Shown: positions 8,616 to 17,193, numbered from the stretch's first letter. The stretch is 64,000 nt of DNA from VAZQ01 sp963817135 (GCA_963817135.1 CAWFNG010000022.1:73130-137129); one strand, 5' to 3'. Notes: generated from the letters alone by a model not told the origin. Translations and numbers: made by a program.

Positions 8616-9250
8616 CCGAACGGCTCGCTACGGGTTCCGGGGACGCGTTCATTGTCGTCGACGTGCAGAATGACTTCTGCCCCGGGGGATTCCTACCCGT
8701 CGCACAGGGAGACGAGATTGTCCCCGTCCTCAACAGGCTGGCTCGTTGCTTCGAGCACGTGGTGCTCACGCAAGACTGGCATCCGCCGGGACATCAGTCA
8801 TTCGCGTCGAGCCACCCCGGCAAAAAACCCTATGACCTCATTGAAGTCTCCTACGGCCCGCAAATCCTTTGGCCGGATCACTGCGTGCAGGGGACGCAAG
8901 GTGCTGCGTTCCGCGACGATCTCAAGGTCCTCCATGCCGAGCTCGTTCTGCGCAAGGGTTACCACCGCGACATCGATTCCTATTCGGCCTTCTATGAGAA
9001 CGATCGCCGGACTCCCACCGGGCTTGCCGGATATCTGCGGGAGCGCGGGCTCAAACGGATTTTCCTCGCCGGTATCGCCTTCGATTTCTGCGTGCGCTAT
9101 TCGGCCGAGGACGCAAAGCGCGAAGGGTTCGATGTGGTGGTGGTGGAGGACGCCTGCCGCGGCATTGACCTCGATGGATCGATGCTGACCACCCGCAAAT
9201 CGTTTGCGTCGCATGGGGTTCGCTGCGCGCAAAGCGCCGAACTGCAATGA
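8612..9250 (+). CDS. pncA: Nicotinamidase (pyrazinamidase-type)
   Basis: A 212-residue cysteine hydrolase of the isochorismatase fold. The catalytic triad is visible: Asp in VVDVQNDFCPGG, Lys in LVLRKGYHRDIDS, and Cys in AGIAFDFCVRYSA. The metal site is TQDWHPPGHQSF. It deamidates nicotinamide to nicotinate, the substrate of the overlapping upstream gene pncB. The start ATG at 8612 overlaps the pncB stop by four bases. Length and motif spacing match the family. Confidence 0.96.
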   Translation: MTERLATGSGDAFIVVDVQNDFCPGGFLPVAQGDEIVPVLNRLARCFEHVVLTQDWHPPGHQSFASSHPGKKPYDLIEVSYGPQILWPDHCVQGTQGAAFRDDLKVLHAELVLRKGYHRDIDSYSAFYENDRRTPTGLAGYLRERGLKRIFLAGIAFDFCVRYSAEDAKREGFDVVVVEDACRGIDLDGSMLTTRKSFASHGVRCAQSAELQ

Positions 9251-9323
9251 AGCGTCTCAGAAGAACGGGATGGCGGTTGCAACAAACAATCATCCCGATG
9301 CAAAGCCGGGGGCACGTGAAGTC

Positions 9324-9863
9324 TCAACCCTGCCGATCGTCAGGTGCCGCGAGAATGAGCGCCCAAAACACCTTGTACTTGGATTTTGGCGCGTACACCG
9401 CGGCAATACCCAAGCGGGTTGCCCCCTCAAGGAGCATATTTGCGCGATGCCCTGGCGAGTCGCGCCAACCGGAAAAAGCCTCCGCCAAAGTATGATAACC
9501 GGCGCCGATGTTTTCGGCCGCATTTCTGGCGTGATAGCCCTGAGCCTTGAGCCTCTCGTTCAATGAGCGGATGACATTTTGGTCGAGTTTGTCCCGGTTG
9601 GCCATGGCCTGCGCTTGTGCCAGCGCCATTTTCATCAGTTCGGGATCGACGCTCACGGTGCTCAGGCCATTGTTGCTGCGATAGCCGGAAATCATGGAAG
9701 CAGCCGTTGCGGCGTCAAGCTGCGCCCCTTCTTGCGCCATGCTGCGGTAAAAGCTTGGTTCGCCAAGCGACGGATCGTGGTCGCCGGCGCAGGCAGCCAG
9801 CAACAACAGCGCTGCACCGAACGCGGCGCACGCACCCGTCAGCCTGATTGCGCGACACTTCAT
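9324..9863 (-). CDS. CAP/SCP-domain lipoprotein
   Basis: A 179-residue exported protein. From ATG 9863 it has a basic start, a hydrophobic segment and the lipobox LLAAC, predicting a lipid-anchored Cys near residue 20. The rest is a CAP (SCP/PR-1-like) domain with AENIGAGYHT and FSGWRDSPGHRANML, which contain the conserved Glu and His. CAP domain functions vary and I cannot assign a substrate. The open frame extends to 9965 but the upstream part is not signal-like. It is convergent with pncA and divergent from queE. Confidence 0.88.
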   Translation of the reverse strand: MKCRAIRLTGACAAFGAALLLLAACAGDHDPSLGEPSFYRSMAQEGAQLDAATAASMISGYRSNNGLSTVSVDPELMKMALAQAQAMANRDKLDQNVIRSLNERLKAQGYHARNAAENIGAGYHTLAEAFSGWRDSPGHRANMLLEGATRLGIAAVYAPKSKYKVFWALILAAPDDRQG

Positions 9864-9974
9864 CTCATTCCCGCCGGGGTCCTCGCGCTCGCATCCCGCA
9901 AGCGCTTGAAATTCAAACGTGGATATCCGAAGTATGGCGAAGCCACCATTCCCAACCATGCGCACAGTTTCATT

Positions 9975-10607
9975 GTGTCATACGCCGTCAAGGAGATTTT
10001 TCTTACGTTGCAGGGCGAGGGCGCGCAGGCTGGCCGGACGGCCGTGTTCTGCCGGTTCGCCGGCTGCAATCTATGGTCAGGCCGCGAGCAGGATCGCTCC
10101 TCTGCGCAATGCCAATTCTGCGATACCGATTTTGTCGGAACGGACGGCACGCGCGGCAATCGCTACGCCTCTGCCGATGCCCTCACCGATGCGATCGAGT
10201 CCGAATGGGGGAAAACGTGGGACGATCGTTTTGTCGTGCTCACCGGCGGTGAGCCGCTGCTGCAGGTCGATGCAGCCCTGATCGAGGCATTGCACGCACG
10301 CGGTTTTTCCATTGCGGTTGAAACCAACGGCACCATCGAACCGCCCCAGGGGCTTGACTGGATTTGCGTAAGCCCCAAGGCCGGGGCCGAGCTTCACATA
10401 AAGGCGGGCAACGAGCTCAAGCTGGTATTTCCGCAAGCCGGTGCACCGCCGCACGCATTCGAAGAGCTTGCATTCGATCGCTTTTCACTCCAGCCGATGG
10501 ATGGGCCCAAGCTTAAAGAAAACACGGCGCTGGCGATCGATTATTGCCGGGCGCATCCGCGCTGGCGGTTGAGCATTCAGATGCACAAGCTCGTCAATAT
10601 CAGATGA
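9975..10607 (+). CDS. queE: 7-carboxy-7-deazaguanine synthase
   Basis: A 210-residue radical SAM enzyme of preQ0/queuosine synthesis, converting 6-carboxytetrahydropterin to CDG. The N-terminus (SYAVKEIFLTLQGEG) fixes the start at GTG 9975. The cluster motif is the unusual CX14CX2C form (Cys in FAGC, then 14 residues, then CQFC), as known from Burkholderia multivorans QueE. TGGEPLLQ and the VETNGT segment follow. Its stop overlaps the start of queD (ATGA), the next enzyme of the same pathway. queC is not in the window. Confidence 0.95.
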   Translation: MSYAVKEIFLTLQGEGAQAGRTAVFCRFAGCNLWSGREQDRSSAQCQFCDTDFVGTDGTRGNRYASADALTDAIESEWGKTWDDRFVVLTGGEPLLQVDAALIEALHARGFSIAVETNGTIEPPQGLDWICVSPKAGAELHIKAGNELKLVFPQAGAPPHAFEELAFDRFSLQPMDGPKLKENTALAIDYCRAHPRWRLSIQMHKLVNIR

Positions 10608-10960
10608 AAATCACGCAAGCCTTCAGGTTCGAAGCAGCCCATCGCCTGCCGAATGTATCGCCGGCCCATCGCTGTTATCGCATGCACGGCCACTCCTATC
10701 GCGTGGAAGCAACACTGAGCGGGTCGATCGACCCGGTCACCGGCTTCGTCATCGATTTTTTCGACATTCAGCAGGCGCTCGCACACCTGATCGCGCGCCT
10801 GGACCACCAATGTCTCAACGAGGTCGAAGGACTGGAAAACCCGACCTCGGAAAACATTGCGATCTGGATCTGGCAAAGAGCCAAGCCAGGCCTTCCCCCG
10901 CTTGCAGCCGTCAGGATCTATGAAACCAACGACAGCTGGGTCGAGTACGACGGCTCCTAA
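10604..10960 (+). CDS. queD: 6-carboxy-5,6,7,8-tetrahydropterin synthase
   Basis: A 118-residue member of the PTPS/QueD family. Zinc-ligand histidines lie in FEAAHRLP and MHGHSYRVE; the catalytic Cys is in HRCYRMHGH; the C-terminal Glu is in VRIYETNDSW. It makes 6-carboxytetrahydropterin from 7,8-dihydroneopterin triphosphate, the substrate of QueE. Its ATG at 10604 overlaps the queE stop by four bases. An upstream extension of the open frame to 10544 lies inside queE and is not needed. The gene is convergent with the membrane protein gene ending at 10957, overlapping by four bases. Confidence 0.96.
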   Translation: MKITQAFRFEAAHRLPNVSPAHRCYRMHGHSYRVEATLSGSIDPVTGFVIDFFDIQQALAHLIARLDHQCLNEVEGLENPTSENIAIWIWQRAKPGLPPLAAVRIYETNDSWVEYDGS

Positions 10961-11394
10961 TCATGCCAGGCGCGACGTTTTTCACGACTCCGCCTGCCAA
11001 CAACTATATGACCAATAAACAGAGCCGGCAGGCAAAATCCGGCGGCGATGTGAATGCCGCTCATCCACGGCCGCAGCATCTCCGATCCCGCATAGTAGAG
11101 TCCGAAAGAAGTCAGGATAAGTGCGGCATTGAATGCCAGCATGGCCGTTCCGGTGAGCCGATTGCACTGGACGCGCCAAGCCCGCTGGATGTGAAGTGGA
11201 ACGAGCGCCCCCAATAACATTAGCCCGAGCATGGCAGCTCCGCCGTGGATCATTAGAAGATAGGCGGCCAACTCCTGCCAGACGTCGCTCCCCGTCAAAG
11301 CTTGCGGATGTACGAAGTACCAGGCTCCGCCACTAAGGAACAGCAGCGCAAAGACACCAAAGAGTGCGAAGCGAAACCGAGTGTCAAGCCGCAA
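10957..11394 (-). CDS. Four-helix membrane protein with paired His residues (DUF4405/cytochrome b-like)
   Basis: Last gene of the flavin operon. The product has four hydrophobic helices and basic ends. The second helix carries MIHGGAAML and ends near LHIQRAW; the fourth carries SGIHIAAG and FIGHIVVG. His pairs in two helices suggest b-type haem ligation, as in DUF4405 and cytochrome b561-like proteins, but this is inference. The start is uncertain: a TTG at 11394 overlaps the apbE stop closely, while ATG 11469 would overlap apbE by 86 bases. Its place after apbE suggests it passes electrons between the quinone pool and the flavoprotein. Confidence 0.7.
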   Translation of the reverse strand: MRLDTRFRFALFGVFALLFLSGGAWYFVHPQALTGSDVWQELAAYLLMIHGGAAMLGLMLLGALVPLHIQRAWRVQCNRLTGTAMLAFNAALILTSFGLYYAGSEMLRPWMSGIHIAAGFCLPALFIGHIVVGRRSREKRRAWHD

Positions 11395-12298
11395 GACACA
11401 AAGCGCTCTGCAATTGCGCCGTGAAATGAATCTCCCCGCCTGCAGAGACCATGAGGGCATCGGCGCCATAGTGATCGAGCAACCCGGTCGCAGAAGTGCC
11501 GGCGATCATGAGCGCCTTGGTCAGCGCATCGGCAATCATGCAGGATGCTGCGCGCACAGTTACACCGGCCGCTGCCGCGGCAATAGCATCGCTTGCGGGA
11601 TCGATTACGGCCGCTCTACAGACTTTGTCCGATGTGAACGAATCAAAGCAGCCTCCCGAAGTCGCAAGCGCCTGGTTCCCGACCTCGACGCTAAGCAGCA
11701 ACCGGCGGGGATCGCGCGGGTCGCGAATATGAATTTTCTCGGGCCGCAATCCGAATTGAGCGAGGTCACCGCCCGCATTCACGAGGCCATTTGGCATACC
11801 GAGCCCTTGCAGCACCTCTATCGCGCGATCGACGGCGAAGCCTTTCGCAATTCCCCCCAAGTCAATTCGGACGCCGGGATCGTTGAAGGAAACACATTGT
11901 CCTGGCAGCAATCTGATCCCTGGCCGGATTGGCATGGAAGGCGAGCCTGGATGGCGGTCATTGCTCGCATGCGGCAGTATCCCCAGCTGCTGCAGAACTG
12001 GAGCGACGCTGACATCGAAGGCTCCGTTCGAGCGCTCATGCAGTTCTATTGCTGTTTCCAGCACGTGATACGTCCAGGCATGCACTGGAATAGGCTGCTG
12101 CCACGCGCCCGCGTTCAAGCGCGCAACATCGCTGTCGTTCTCATGAAAGCTCATGAGATCGTGGACCTTCGCGACAGCGCGGAACGCAGTCTCGATGGCT
12201 GCATGCATCTTGGCCGGCGCAGCGCCAGCCACCGCAATTTCCACGAATGTCCCGAGCAGGGGGCGTGCGCGACGAGCGCTATCGGAGGCGGTTAGCAA
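11384..12298 (-). CDS. apbE: FAD:protein FMN transferase (ApbE)
   Basis: A 304-residue ApbE-family protein. Landmarks are the N-terminal LLGTFVEI, SNGAFDVSVAPVLQQLG, IDLGGIAKGFAVDRA, VNAGGDLAQFG, and a C-terminal ADALTKALMIAG. ApbE attaches FMN from FAD to a Thr/Ser of a target protein outside the cytoplasm. No clear signal peptide is present at the ATG chosen, so export may use an uncleaved or atypical signal. The gene overlaps the upstream FMN-binding protein gene by 20 bases, and that protein has a plausible flavinylation motif, so it is the likely substrate. Confidence 0.93.
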   Translation of the reverse strand: MLTASDSARRARPLLGTFVEIAVAGAAPAKMHAAIETAFRAVAKVHDLMSFHENDSDVARLNAGAWQQPIPVHAWTYHVLETAIELHERSNGAFDVSVAPVLQQLGILPHASNDRHPGSPSMPIRPGIRLLPGQCVSFNDPGVRIDLGGIAKGFAVDRAIEVLQGLGMPNGLVNAGGDLAQFGLRPEKIHIRDPRDPRRLLLSVEVGNQALATSGGCFDSFTSDKVCRAAVIDPASDAIAAAAAGVTVRAASCMIADALTKALMIAGTSATGLLDHYGADALMVSAGGEIHFTAQLQSALCLAA

Positions 12299-12749
12299 TG
12301 GCCATGATCCTCTTCACGCCTTCGGTCACGTGGTGGCAGGACAAGGTCGCGCCGGAGATATTGCGGATATCGACGCCGGCTTGCAGCGCACTGCCATTTG
12401 TCTTTCCGACGAATTGCGCGAGCCAGCTGGGGCTCCTGATCTCTCCGCCATACGACTCACGATATTGAAGGATATCTACCTGGCGAATTCGTCCCGAGGG
12501 ATCCAATGCGATTGAATAATCGATGTAGAGGTGCTTGCCGATCACGCGGTCAAAAATAAAAAAGCCAAGCAAGTGGCCGCCGGCTTCGGCCCTCCAGATG
12601 CGATCTGATTGTATGACGCTGAAGTTGGTGGCCGCCGGAAATGCGTGCTTTTGTGCTTCCGACAGTGACAGATACTGGACCGCATGTGCCGCCGAGCCGA
12701 TCGACAAGATCAGAGCCATCGGCGGCGTCCACTTTATCCATCTGGTCAT
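12279..12749 (-). CDS. Periplasmic FMN-binding domain protein, probable ApbE substrate
   Basis: Starting at ATG 12749 (AGGA nine bases upstream) the 156-residue product has a signal peptide (MTRWIKWTPPMALILSIGSA then AHA) and a single FMN-bind domain. Near the C-terminus D-I-R-N-I-S-G-A-T-L-S matches the flavinylation consensus of NqrC/RnfG-type domains, where the Thr receives FMN by a phosphoester bond. The domain includes YRESYGGEIRSPSW, typical of FMN-bind proteins. It overlaps apbE by 20 bases and follows the large porin gene by 35 bases. Likely a periplasmic one-domain flavin electron carrier. Confidence 0.88.
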   Translation of the reverse strand: MTRWIKWTPPMALILSIGSAAHAVQYLSLSEAQKHAFPAATNFSVIQSDRIWRAEAGGHLLGFFIFDRVIGKHLYIDYSIALDPSGRIRQVDILQYRESYGGEIRSPSWLAQFVGKTNGSALQAGVDIRNISGATLSCHHVTEGVKRIMAIANRLR

Positions 12750-12784
12750 GCACGCATATCCTGGCGTAGATCGCCGGTAGGGCA

Positions 12785-14989
12785 TCAGAAGAAGAACCCG
12801 ACACCGCCAAGGATCGAGTCCGACTGCGCCCCCAGGGGGTCATTGTTTCTTACCCTCTGGTAGGTCGCCTTGAGCACGATCTTGGGTGAAGCAAAAAGTG
12901 CCAGGCCAAAGTCCTGAAATCTCGTCTGCCCTGCACCTGTCGGCAGGCTGATCTCGGTGCCGGCCACTCCGGTGAACTCGGCGTATCCGATGGTCTGAAG
13001 GTTCTGATAGGTGTAGCGATAGAACGGAACCAGCTTCCACTCGCTGCTCAAAATCGTCCCGAGAGGTATGTGCAATGCGATCTCTCCGGACCAGCCCCAC
13101 ATGAATCTGCCTACGTTATTGAAGGGGTCGGCGTCATTGTTGGCGCGCAGATTGACGGGATTGCCGAAATTGGCGCGGACGTACTCTCCGCGCAGCTCCA
13201 CCCAGGTCTGTGGGATGCGATAGCGGAATTCCACGTCGAACATCGTGAGGGTCGACCGTCCGAGCGGAAATCCAAACTCGTCATGCGCGCCGCGCGGCGT
13301 GGTACTCGGCGTGTAGTACGCGCTTACGCTCCAGCCCAATCCCGGGATAAATGGAGGCGTGAAGTCCAGCTTGCCGGCATAGGCGAGGACGTTGCTGAGC
13401 TGGCGGAAATCGCCGCGCACCGGGAGCGAGAAGGCGAGCCCACTGAGGCCATCGATTCCGGCAACGTAGGGGATGGGTAAGCCGGTGTTGGGATCTGTGA
13501 TCGGAACAGTGTTGGCATCCGTTCGCAGACCAAAATCATCGCCGAAATCCTCGTTGCTGCTGCTCACCTGCAACTGGTAATTAACGCCATCCGTGATGGT
13601 CCCGAAGAAACTGGAGGCTGGCACCTTCCAGGTGGAGGGGATCAGGCCGTTATAGAGCGGCGGCCGGTTGACGCTGTAGAACTGGGTAGGCTCGTGGTGC
13701 TGGTTGATGTAGCCGATTGGCACGAGATCGATCCCGGGCGCGCGCCAGTTGAACTGATCCACGATCTTGAAATCGACAAAGAGTTGCTCGATTTCGGCAG
13801 TGCCGTGCAGCTTGTCATCCGCATCGAAGCCGGTGCCGCCGTGCTCGAATTCAATTTCCGCATTGAAGATGATGTTGGGAGTGATTGCATAGGTCGGCAG
13901 CAGCACCAGCCGATGGGCATCGAAGCCATTCTGCCATTGGCCGCTTGCGGCGGGGTTTTGAATGGAACCGAACTTGATCTCGCCGTAGGCCCCTATGCTG
14001 AGACCGGGAACGGGTGATTCGACGACGCCGAGAATTCCCTTGTTGTTTTTAGAGTCGGTGCTTCCCGATGGCGGCGGTCCGCCCGGCAGGGGCGGCAGCA
14101 ATTGCTGCTCTGCAGTTGCAGGCTTGCTGGCCGGCGGTGGCGTCGGCGATCCACTGGGCAGCGGGGGCAGCAATGATGACGACCGAGCCGTTTTTGCCGG
14201 AGTCGTGGACGCGGATTTGAGTTGCGGCACGCAGGGGTCGGCTCCGTTGTTCGGTGCAGCAGCGGCCTTGCTCGGAGGCGCCGCGGCGGGTGTGCTCGAA
14301 GGCACGGCTGCGGGTGTGCTCGGAGGGGCAACTGCGGGCTTGCTCGGGGGCGCGGCAGTTGGAGTGCCAGGGGGGGCCGCGGCCGGGGGCGTGTTCGGGA
14401 GTGCGGCAGCGGGAGCGCTCGGCTGCGCATCGGTTTTAGGCGTCTCCGCCGGCTTGGCTTCCGGCTCTGCGGCAATCGGTGTCGGCGGCGCCGGCGGCGC
14501 CGGCGGCGCGGCCGGCTGGGCAGCATCCTTGATCGGGGGAATTAGATTCAAAGGACCCGGAGTATTTGCTGCCTTGGCGTCGCTGCCGGGTACCCGCACG
14601 ATGCGCACGGGGAATGGCTGTGGAGTTTCCGCGGCTGGCGGCGCGGTGGTCTGCGACTTTAGTTGTCCTTCGAGCGCACGGATGCGCTGCTCCATGCATT
14701 GCAAGTTTCGCAACAGCTCCTCGGTCGAGGGCTGCTGCACGGTCGGAGCGGCTGGGACAGAGGGTTTCACCGGCTGACTTGCGGCAAGCCGGCAGTCCAG
14801 GTTCAATATTGCCGCTGTGGTCAGCAGTAGCGACAAGGCACGGCTCGCCCGCGAAAATTCGGAATAACGAGCGATCTGGTGCGTCTTGCCGCCGGCGCCA
14901 CGCGCTGGCAGGGCCGCTATCGTGCCCGGTTCGCGCATGCTGCTTTGGCGATCATCCGCCTTCCCTGCATCTTTTGCCAGAGTCGACAT
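12785..14989 (-). CDS. Large outer-membrane beta-barrel protein with proline-rich periplasmic region
   Basis: A 734-residue protein with a strong ribosome binding site (GGGGGAG) before ATG 14989. After an extended N-terminus comes a hydrophobic segment (ALSLLLTTAAILNLDC), a short coiled-coil-like stretch (STEELLRNLQCMEQRIRALE), then about 200 residues rich in Pro and Ala, then about 400 residues of alternating amphipathic strands ending in GGVGFFF. A terminal Phe is the usual signal of Gram-negative outer-membrane barrels. The barrel is porin-like; I cannot name a family. It lies between an Omp25-like gene and the FMN-binding protein gene in one leftward operon, so it may help move electrons or metal across the outer membrane. 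Confidence 0.8.
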   Translation of the reverse strand: MSTLAKDAGKADDRQSSMREPGTIAALPARGAGGKTHQIARYSEFSRASRALSLLLTTAAILNLDCRLAASQPVKPSVPAAPTVQQPSTEELLRNLQCMEQRIRALEGQLKSQTTAPPAAETPQPFPVRIVRVPGSDAKAANTPGPLNLIPPIKDAAQPAAPPAPPAPPTPIAAEPEAKPAETPKTDAQPSAPAAALPNTPPAAAPPGTPTAAPPSKPAVAPPSTPAAVPSSTPAAAPPSKAAAAPNNGADPCVPQLKSASTTPAKTARSSSLLPPLPSGSPTPPPASKPATAEQQLLPPLPGGPPPSGSTDSKNNKGILGVVESPVPGLSIGAYGEIKFGSIQNPAASGQWQNGFDAHRLVLLPTYAITPNIIFNAEIEFEHGGTGFDADDKLHGTAEIEQLFVDFKIVDQFNWRAPGIDLVPIGYINQHHEPTQFYSVNRPPLYNGLIPSTWKVPASSFFGTITDGVNYQLQVSSSNEDFGDDFGLRTDANTVPITDPNTGLPIPYVAGIDGLSGLAFSLPVRGDFRQLSNVLAYAGKLDFTPPFIPGLGWSVSAYYTPSTTPRGAHDEFGFPLGRSTLTMFDVEFRYRIPQTWVELRGEYVRANFGNPVNLRANNDADPFNNVGRFMWGWSGEIALHIPLGTILSSEWKLVPFYRYTYQNLQTIGYAEFTGVAGTEISLPTGAGQTRFQDFGLALFASPKIVLKATYQRVRNNDPLGAQSDSILGGVGFFF

Positions 14990-15020
14990 GTGAGCTCCCC
15001 CTGCGGAATGGTTGTGCCAT

Positions 15021-15878
15021 TCAGTAGGTCGGGATGGCCGGGTCGAAACCGAGCTTCACATTGAGGCCCAGGCGCGCGAGCCACATGGAGTCGCTGTGCG
15101 CGTAGTTCCCCGGACCGAGTATCGGGCTCACGAACGTGAATGTGCGGTCCCCCGCACCGACATACAGCACCTCCGACCGAGCGCTGATGTTGCTCGTGAT
15201 TGCCAATTCGGCGCCGACGCCGGCGACCCAGCCCATGCGCCAATCGCTGAAGGTGAACTGATCGCCAACAAAGTTGAGGTAGGTCGTGAGCGTGTGAACT
15301 GCGGCAACGCCGCCGGTGACATAAAGCAGCACGTTATCCATCACGATGCCGGTGCGAACGCGCGCCGTAACCAGATCATTGAATCGGCTGGTGATCGATA
15401 CGTCCACATTAGGAGAGTTTGGCAGCGCGGCGGTCGAAACAACGATGCTTCCATGGCTGCCGTCGATCTCGAAGCCGAAAAGCCCATTGCAGGTGGTCCA
15501 ATTGTAGCCGAACTGCCCGCCGCCGCCGAAGATGCCGGTCTGTCTCTGCGTGTAGGTGTTGACGTAGATGGTTTGCCCGTTGACGCCGTTGATCAACTGC
15601 CCGTCCTGATCGGTCCGCGACGTCGTGTAGCCGCCAGCACCGAAGTTAAGTCCCACATACCACCCTTGATACCAATTCACGGTGCAAGGCGGGGGTGGCG
15701 ATGGTGCTTTAGTCGGCACACGCCTGTCCGCAGCGTCGGCGGAACCCACCGCGATAGCAATGAAAAGCGCCGGGGTCAGGCAAAGTAGTTTTGTACGAGT
15801 CGCATCTTTACGTATTTTCGGCGTGTGCCGATCGCCAGCGCGAGTGATTGATGAGGATGCGCGACGAACTAAAGACAT
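15021..15878 (-). CDS. Outer-membrane beta-barrel protein, OmpA/Omp25-like
   Basis: From ATG 15878 the 285-residue product has a long basic N-region, a hydrophobic segment (LLCLTPALFIAIAVGSADA), and a mature part starting ADRRVPTKAPSP, as in rhizobial Omp25/Omp31-type proteins. The barrel has repeated aromatic-Gly strands (WYVGLNFGAGG, GGGGQFGYNW, RMGWVAGVGAEL). An ATG at 15917 in the same frame would sit in a hairpin and is less likely. The gene ends 31 bases before the large porin gene on the same strand, so the two probably share a transcript. Confidence 0.82.
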   Translation of the reverse strand: MSLVRRASSSITRAGDRHTPKIRKDATRTKLLCLTPALFIAIAVGSADAADRRVPTKAPSPPPPCTVNWYQGWYVGLNFGAGGYTTSRTDQDGQLINGVNGQTIYVNTYTQRQTGIFGGGGQFGYNWTTCNGLFGFEIDGSHGSIVVSTAALPNSPNVDVSITSRFNDLVTARVRTGIVMDNVLLYVTGGVAAVHTLTTYLNFVGDQFTFSDWRMGWVAGVGAELAITSNISARSEVLYVGAGDRTFTFVSPILGPGNYAHSDSMWLARLGLNVKLGFDPAIPTY

Positions 15879-15892
15879 GGCTTGGCCCCCGA

Positions 15893-15916
15893 TGCCGCAG
15901 GATTTGACTTGCGGCA
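15893..15916 (-). promoter_or_regulatory. Hairpin in the leader of the omp/flavin operon
   Basis: TGCCGCA (15893-15899) is complementary to TGCGGCA (15910-15916) around a 10-base loop. In the leftward mRNA it lies 14 bases upstream of the chosen start codon at 15878, and it covers the alternative start at 15917. It could modulate translation or be a protein-binding site. No conservation data are available to me. Confidence 0.45.
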
Positions 15917-16274
15917 TAATGAAAGAACTTTTTTCTTTGAATAGCGACGTTACTGCAGGATTGTTTGCAGTCAATGCAAGCAAGGCAGATTAGAATTACA
16001 ACAAATAGAAATCGTGACTTATCGAATTAGAAGAATTAAAAACTGAGTAGTTTGGAAATATCCTAAGTCGTGCGGATAGCTGAACGAGTCCAATCGATTT
16101 AGTTGTTTAGAAGAATTTTGAAAATATGCCGTTCAAATATTAGAATTGGCCCATTTGCAACTGACGACCAATCAAGAGAAATTATTTGGCCTTCAGTGTC
16201 TGAAAAGACACGTCCAGAAGCCGCGTCATCCCAGCTCTTGAACGCGTTCAAACCGATCGCTTGACGTGCTCGGC
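15917..16274. other. AT-rich intergenic region upstream of the omp operon; no gene
   Basis: About 350 bases that are clearly richer in A and T than the flanks, with many AATT and TTAGAA motifs. No coding region is convincing; the tail of a 116-residue leftward ORF (16099-16449) is a shadow of the dehydrogenase gene. It probably holds the promoter of the leftward outer-membrane/flavin operon. Confidence 0.5.
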
Positions 16275-17117
16275 TTATTTCATATGCCGCCCCGTCCAAT
16301 CGGGTGGGTTGGTCTGTTTGATGCGGCGGCCTTCCTTGACCAATTCCTTGACGGCGCCGGCAATGGGCATCGACAGCGCGGCCGCATCGGCCATCTTCGA
16401 GACAATCTGCATGTCCTTGAGCGCCCAGGTGAAGGAGACGTTCTCCCAATTCTTCAACGCGTCGGAACCTCCGGAGCTGATAAGCAACGCTTCCCGCAGC
16501 CTGGCGAGATCCATCCCGTTCGACTCGCTCAGCCGTCCCGCCTCGATCAAGGCGATACCGTTCACCCAGAGAAGGAAGTTGTTCATGGCTTTGCCGAATT
16601 GCCCGGCACCCACATCGCCGAGGTGCACAATGTCAGAACAGAATGTCTGATAAACCGGCCGCGCCCGCTCGAAAACTTGCGGCTTGCCGCCGACTAATGC
16701 CAGAAGCGATCCGGCATCCGCCGCACGCGCGCCACGACAGATCGGTGCATCTAGCACGTCAATGTTTTTTTCTGCCGCTCGCGCGGCAAGCTCCTTGATG
16801 TTTTCCGGCATGCAGGTCGAGGAGACGGCGGCGATCGCTCCCGCGCCTAGGCTCTCCAACAAACCGCCGCGGCCGAACATGACCTCGTTGACCTCCTCGT
16901 CATAGCCAACCGCAATGATGACGAATTGGGTTGCCCGGCCAAGGTCAGCTGGCGAGTCGACAATGTCGGCGCCGGCAACGCGTGCAGCCTCGCGCTGCTT
17001 CTTGTCGATGTCGCATGCGATGACTCGATAGCCGTGACCGATAAGGTGCTTCGTCATGGCAAGACCCATCCGCCCAACACCCACGATGCCAACAAGGCCG
17101 CTCGATGTGTCTGCCAT
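16275..17117 (-). CDS. NAD(P)-dependent 3-hydroxyisobutyrate-dehydrogenase-family oxidoreductase
   Basis: A 280-residue beta-hydroxyacid dehydrogenase. The Rossmann motif is GIVGVGRMGLAMTKHL near the N-terminus. The family substrate-binding segment usually reads DAPVSGG; here it is DAPICRGARAADAG, with Cys-Arg replacing Ser-Gly. The catalytic Lys is in GAGQFGKAMNNFL, and a C-terminal helical domain follows. Family members oxidize 3-hydroxyisobutyrate, tartronate semialdehyde or related acids. The substrate is not clear, and the changed binding loop suggests a different one. A CoA transferase gene lies nearby on the same strand, but a small rightward gene separates them. Confidence 0.88.
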   Translation of the reverse strand: MADTSSGLVGIVGVGRMGLAMTKHLIGHGYRVIACDIDKKQREAARVAGADIVDSPADLGRATQFVIIAVGYDEEVNEVMFGRGGLLESLGAGAIAAVSSTCMPENIKELAARAAEKNIDVLDAPICRGARAADAGSLLALVGGKPQVFERARPVYQTFCSDIVHLGDVGAGQFGKAMNNFLLWVNGIALIEAGRLSESNGMDLARLREALLISSGGSDALKNWENVSFTWALKDMQIVSKMADAAALSMPIAGAVKELVKEGRRIKQTNPPDWTGRHMK

Positions 17118-17193
17118 GACCTATTCCTTTTCTCGGTGCTTCAATTCAGTGTAAACCAGCGCGTGTGAACCAGAGGATCAGGAGGAAAGCGAG

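Noticed and set aside
13995..14777. A long rightward frame opposite the Pro-rich part of the large barrel protein
   Set aside because: Antisense of a GC-rich repetitive Pro/Ala coding region gives Gly/Ala-rich open frames by chance; no ribosome site or family.
16099..16449. A 116-codon leftward frame downstream of the dehydrogenase gene
   Set aside because: Mostly overlaps the dehydrogenase in another frame and its tail lies in AT-rich non-coding sequence.
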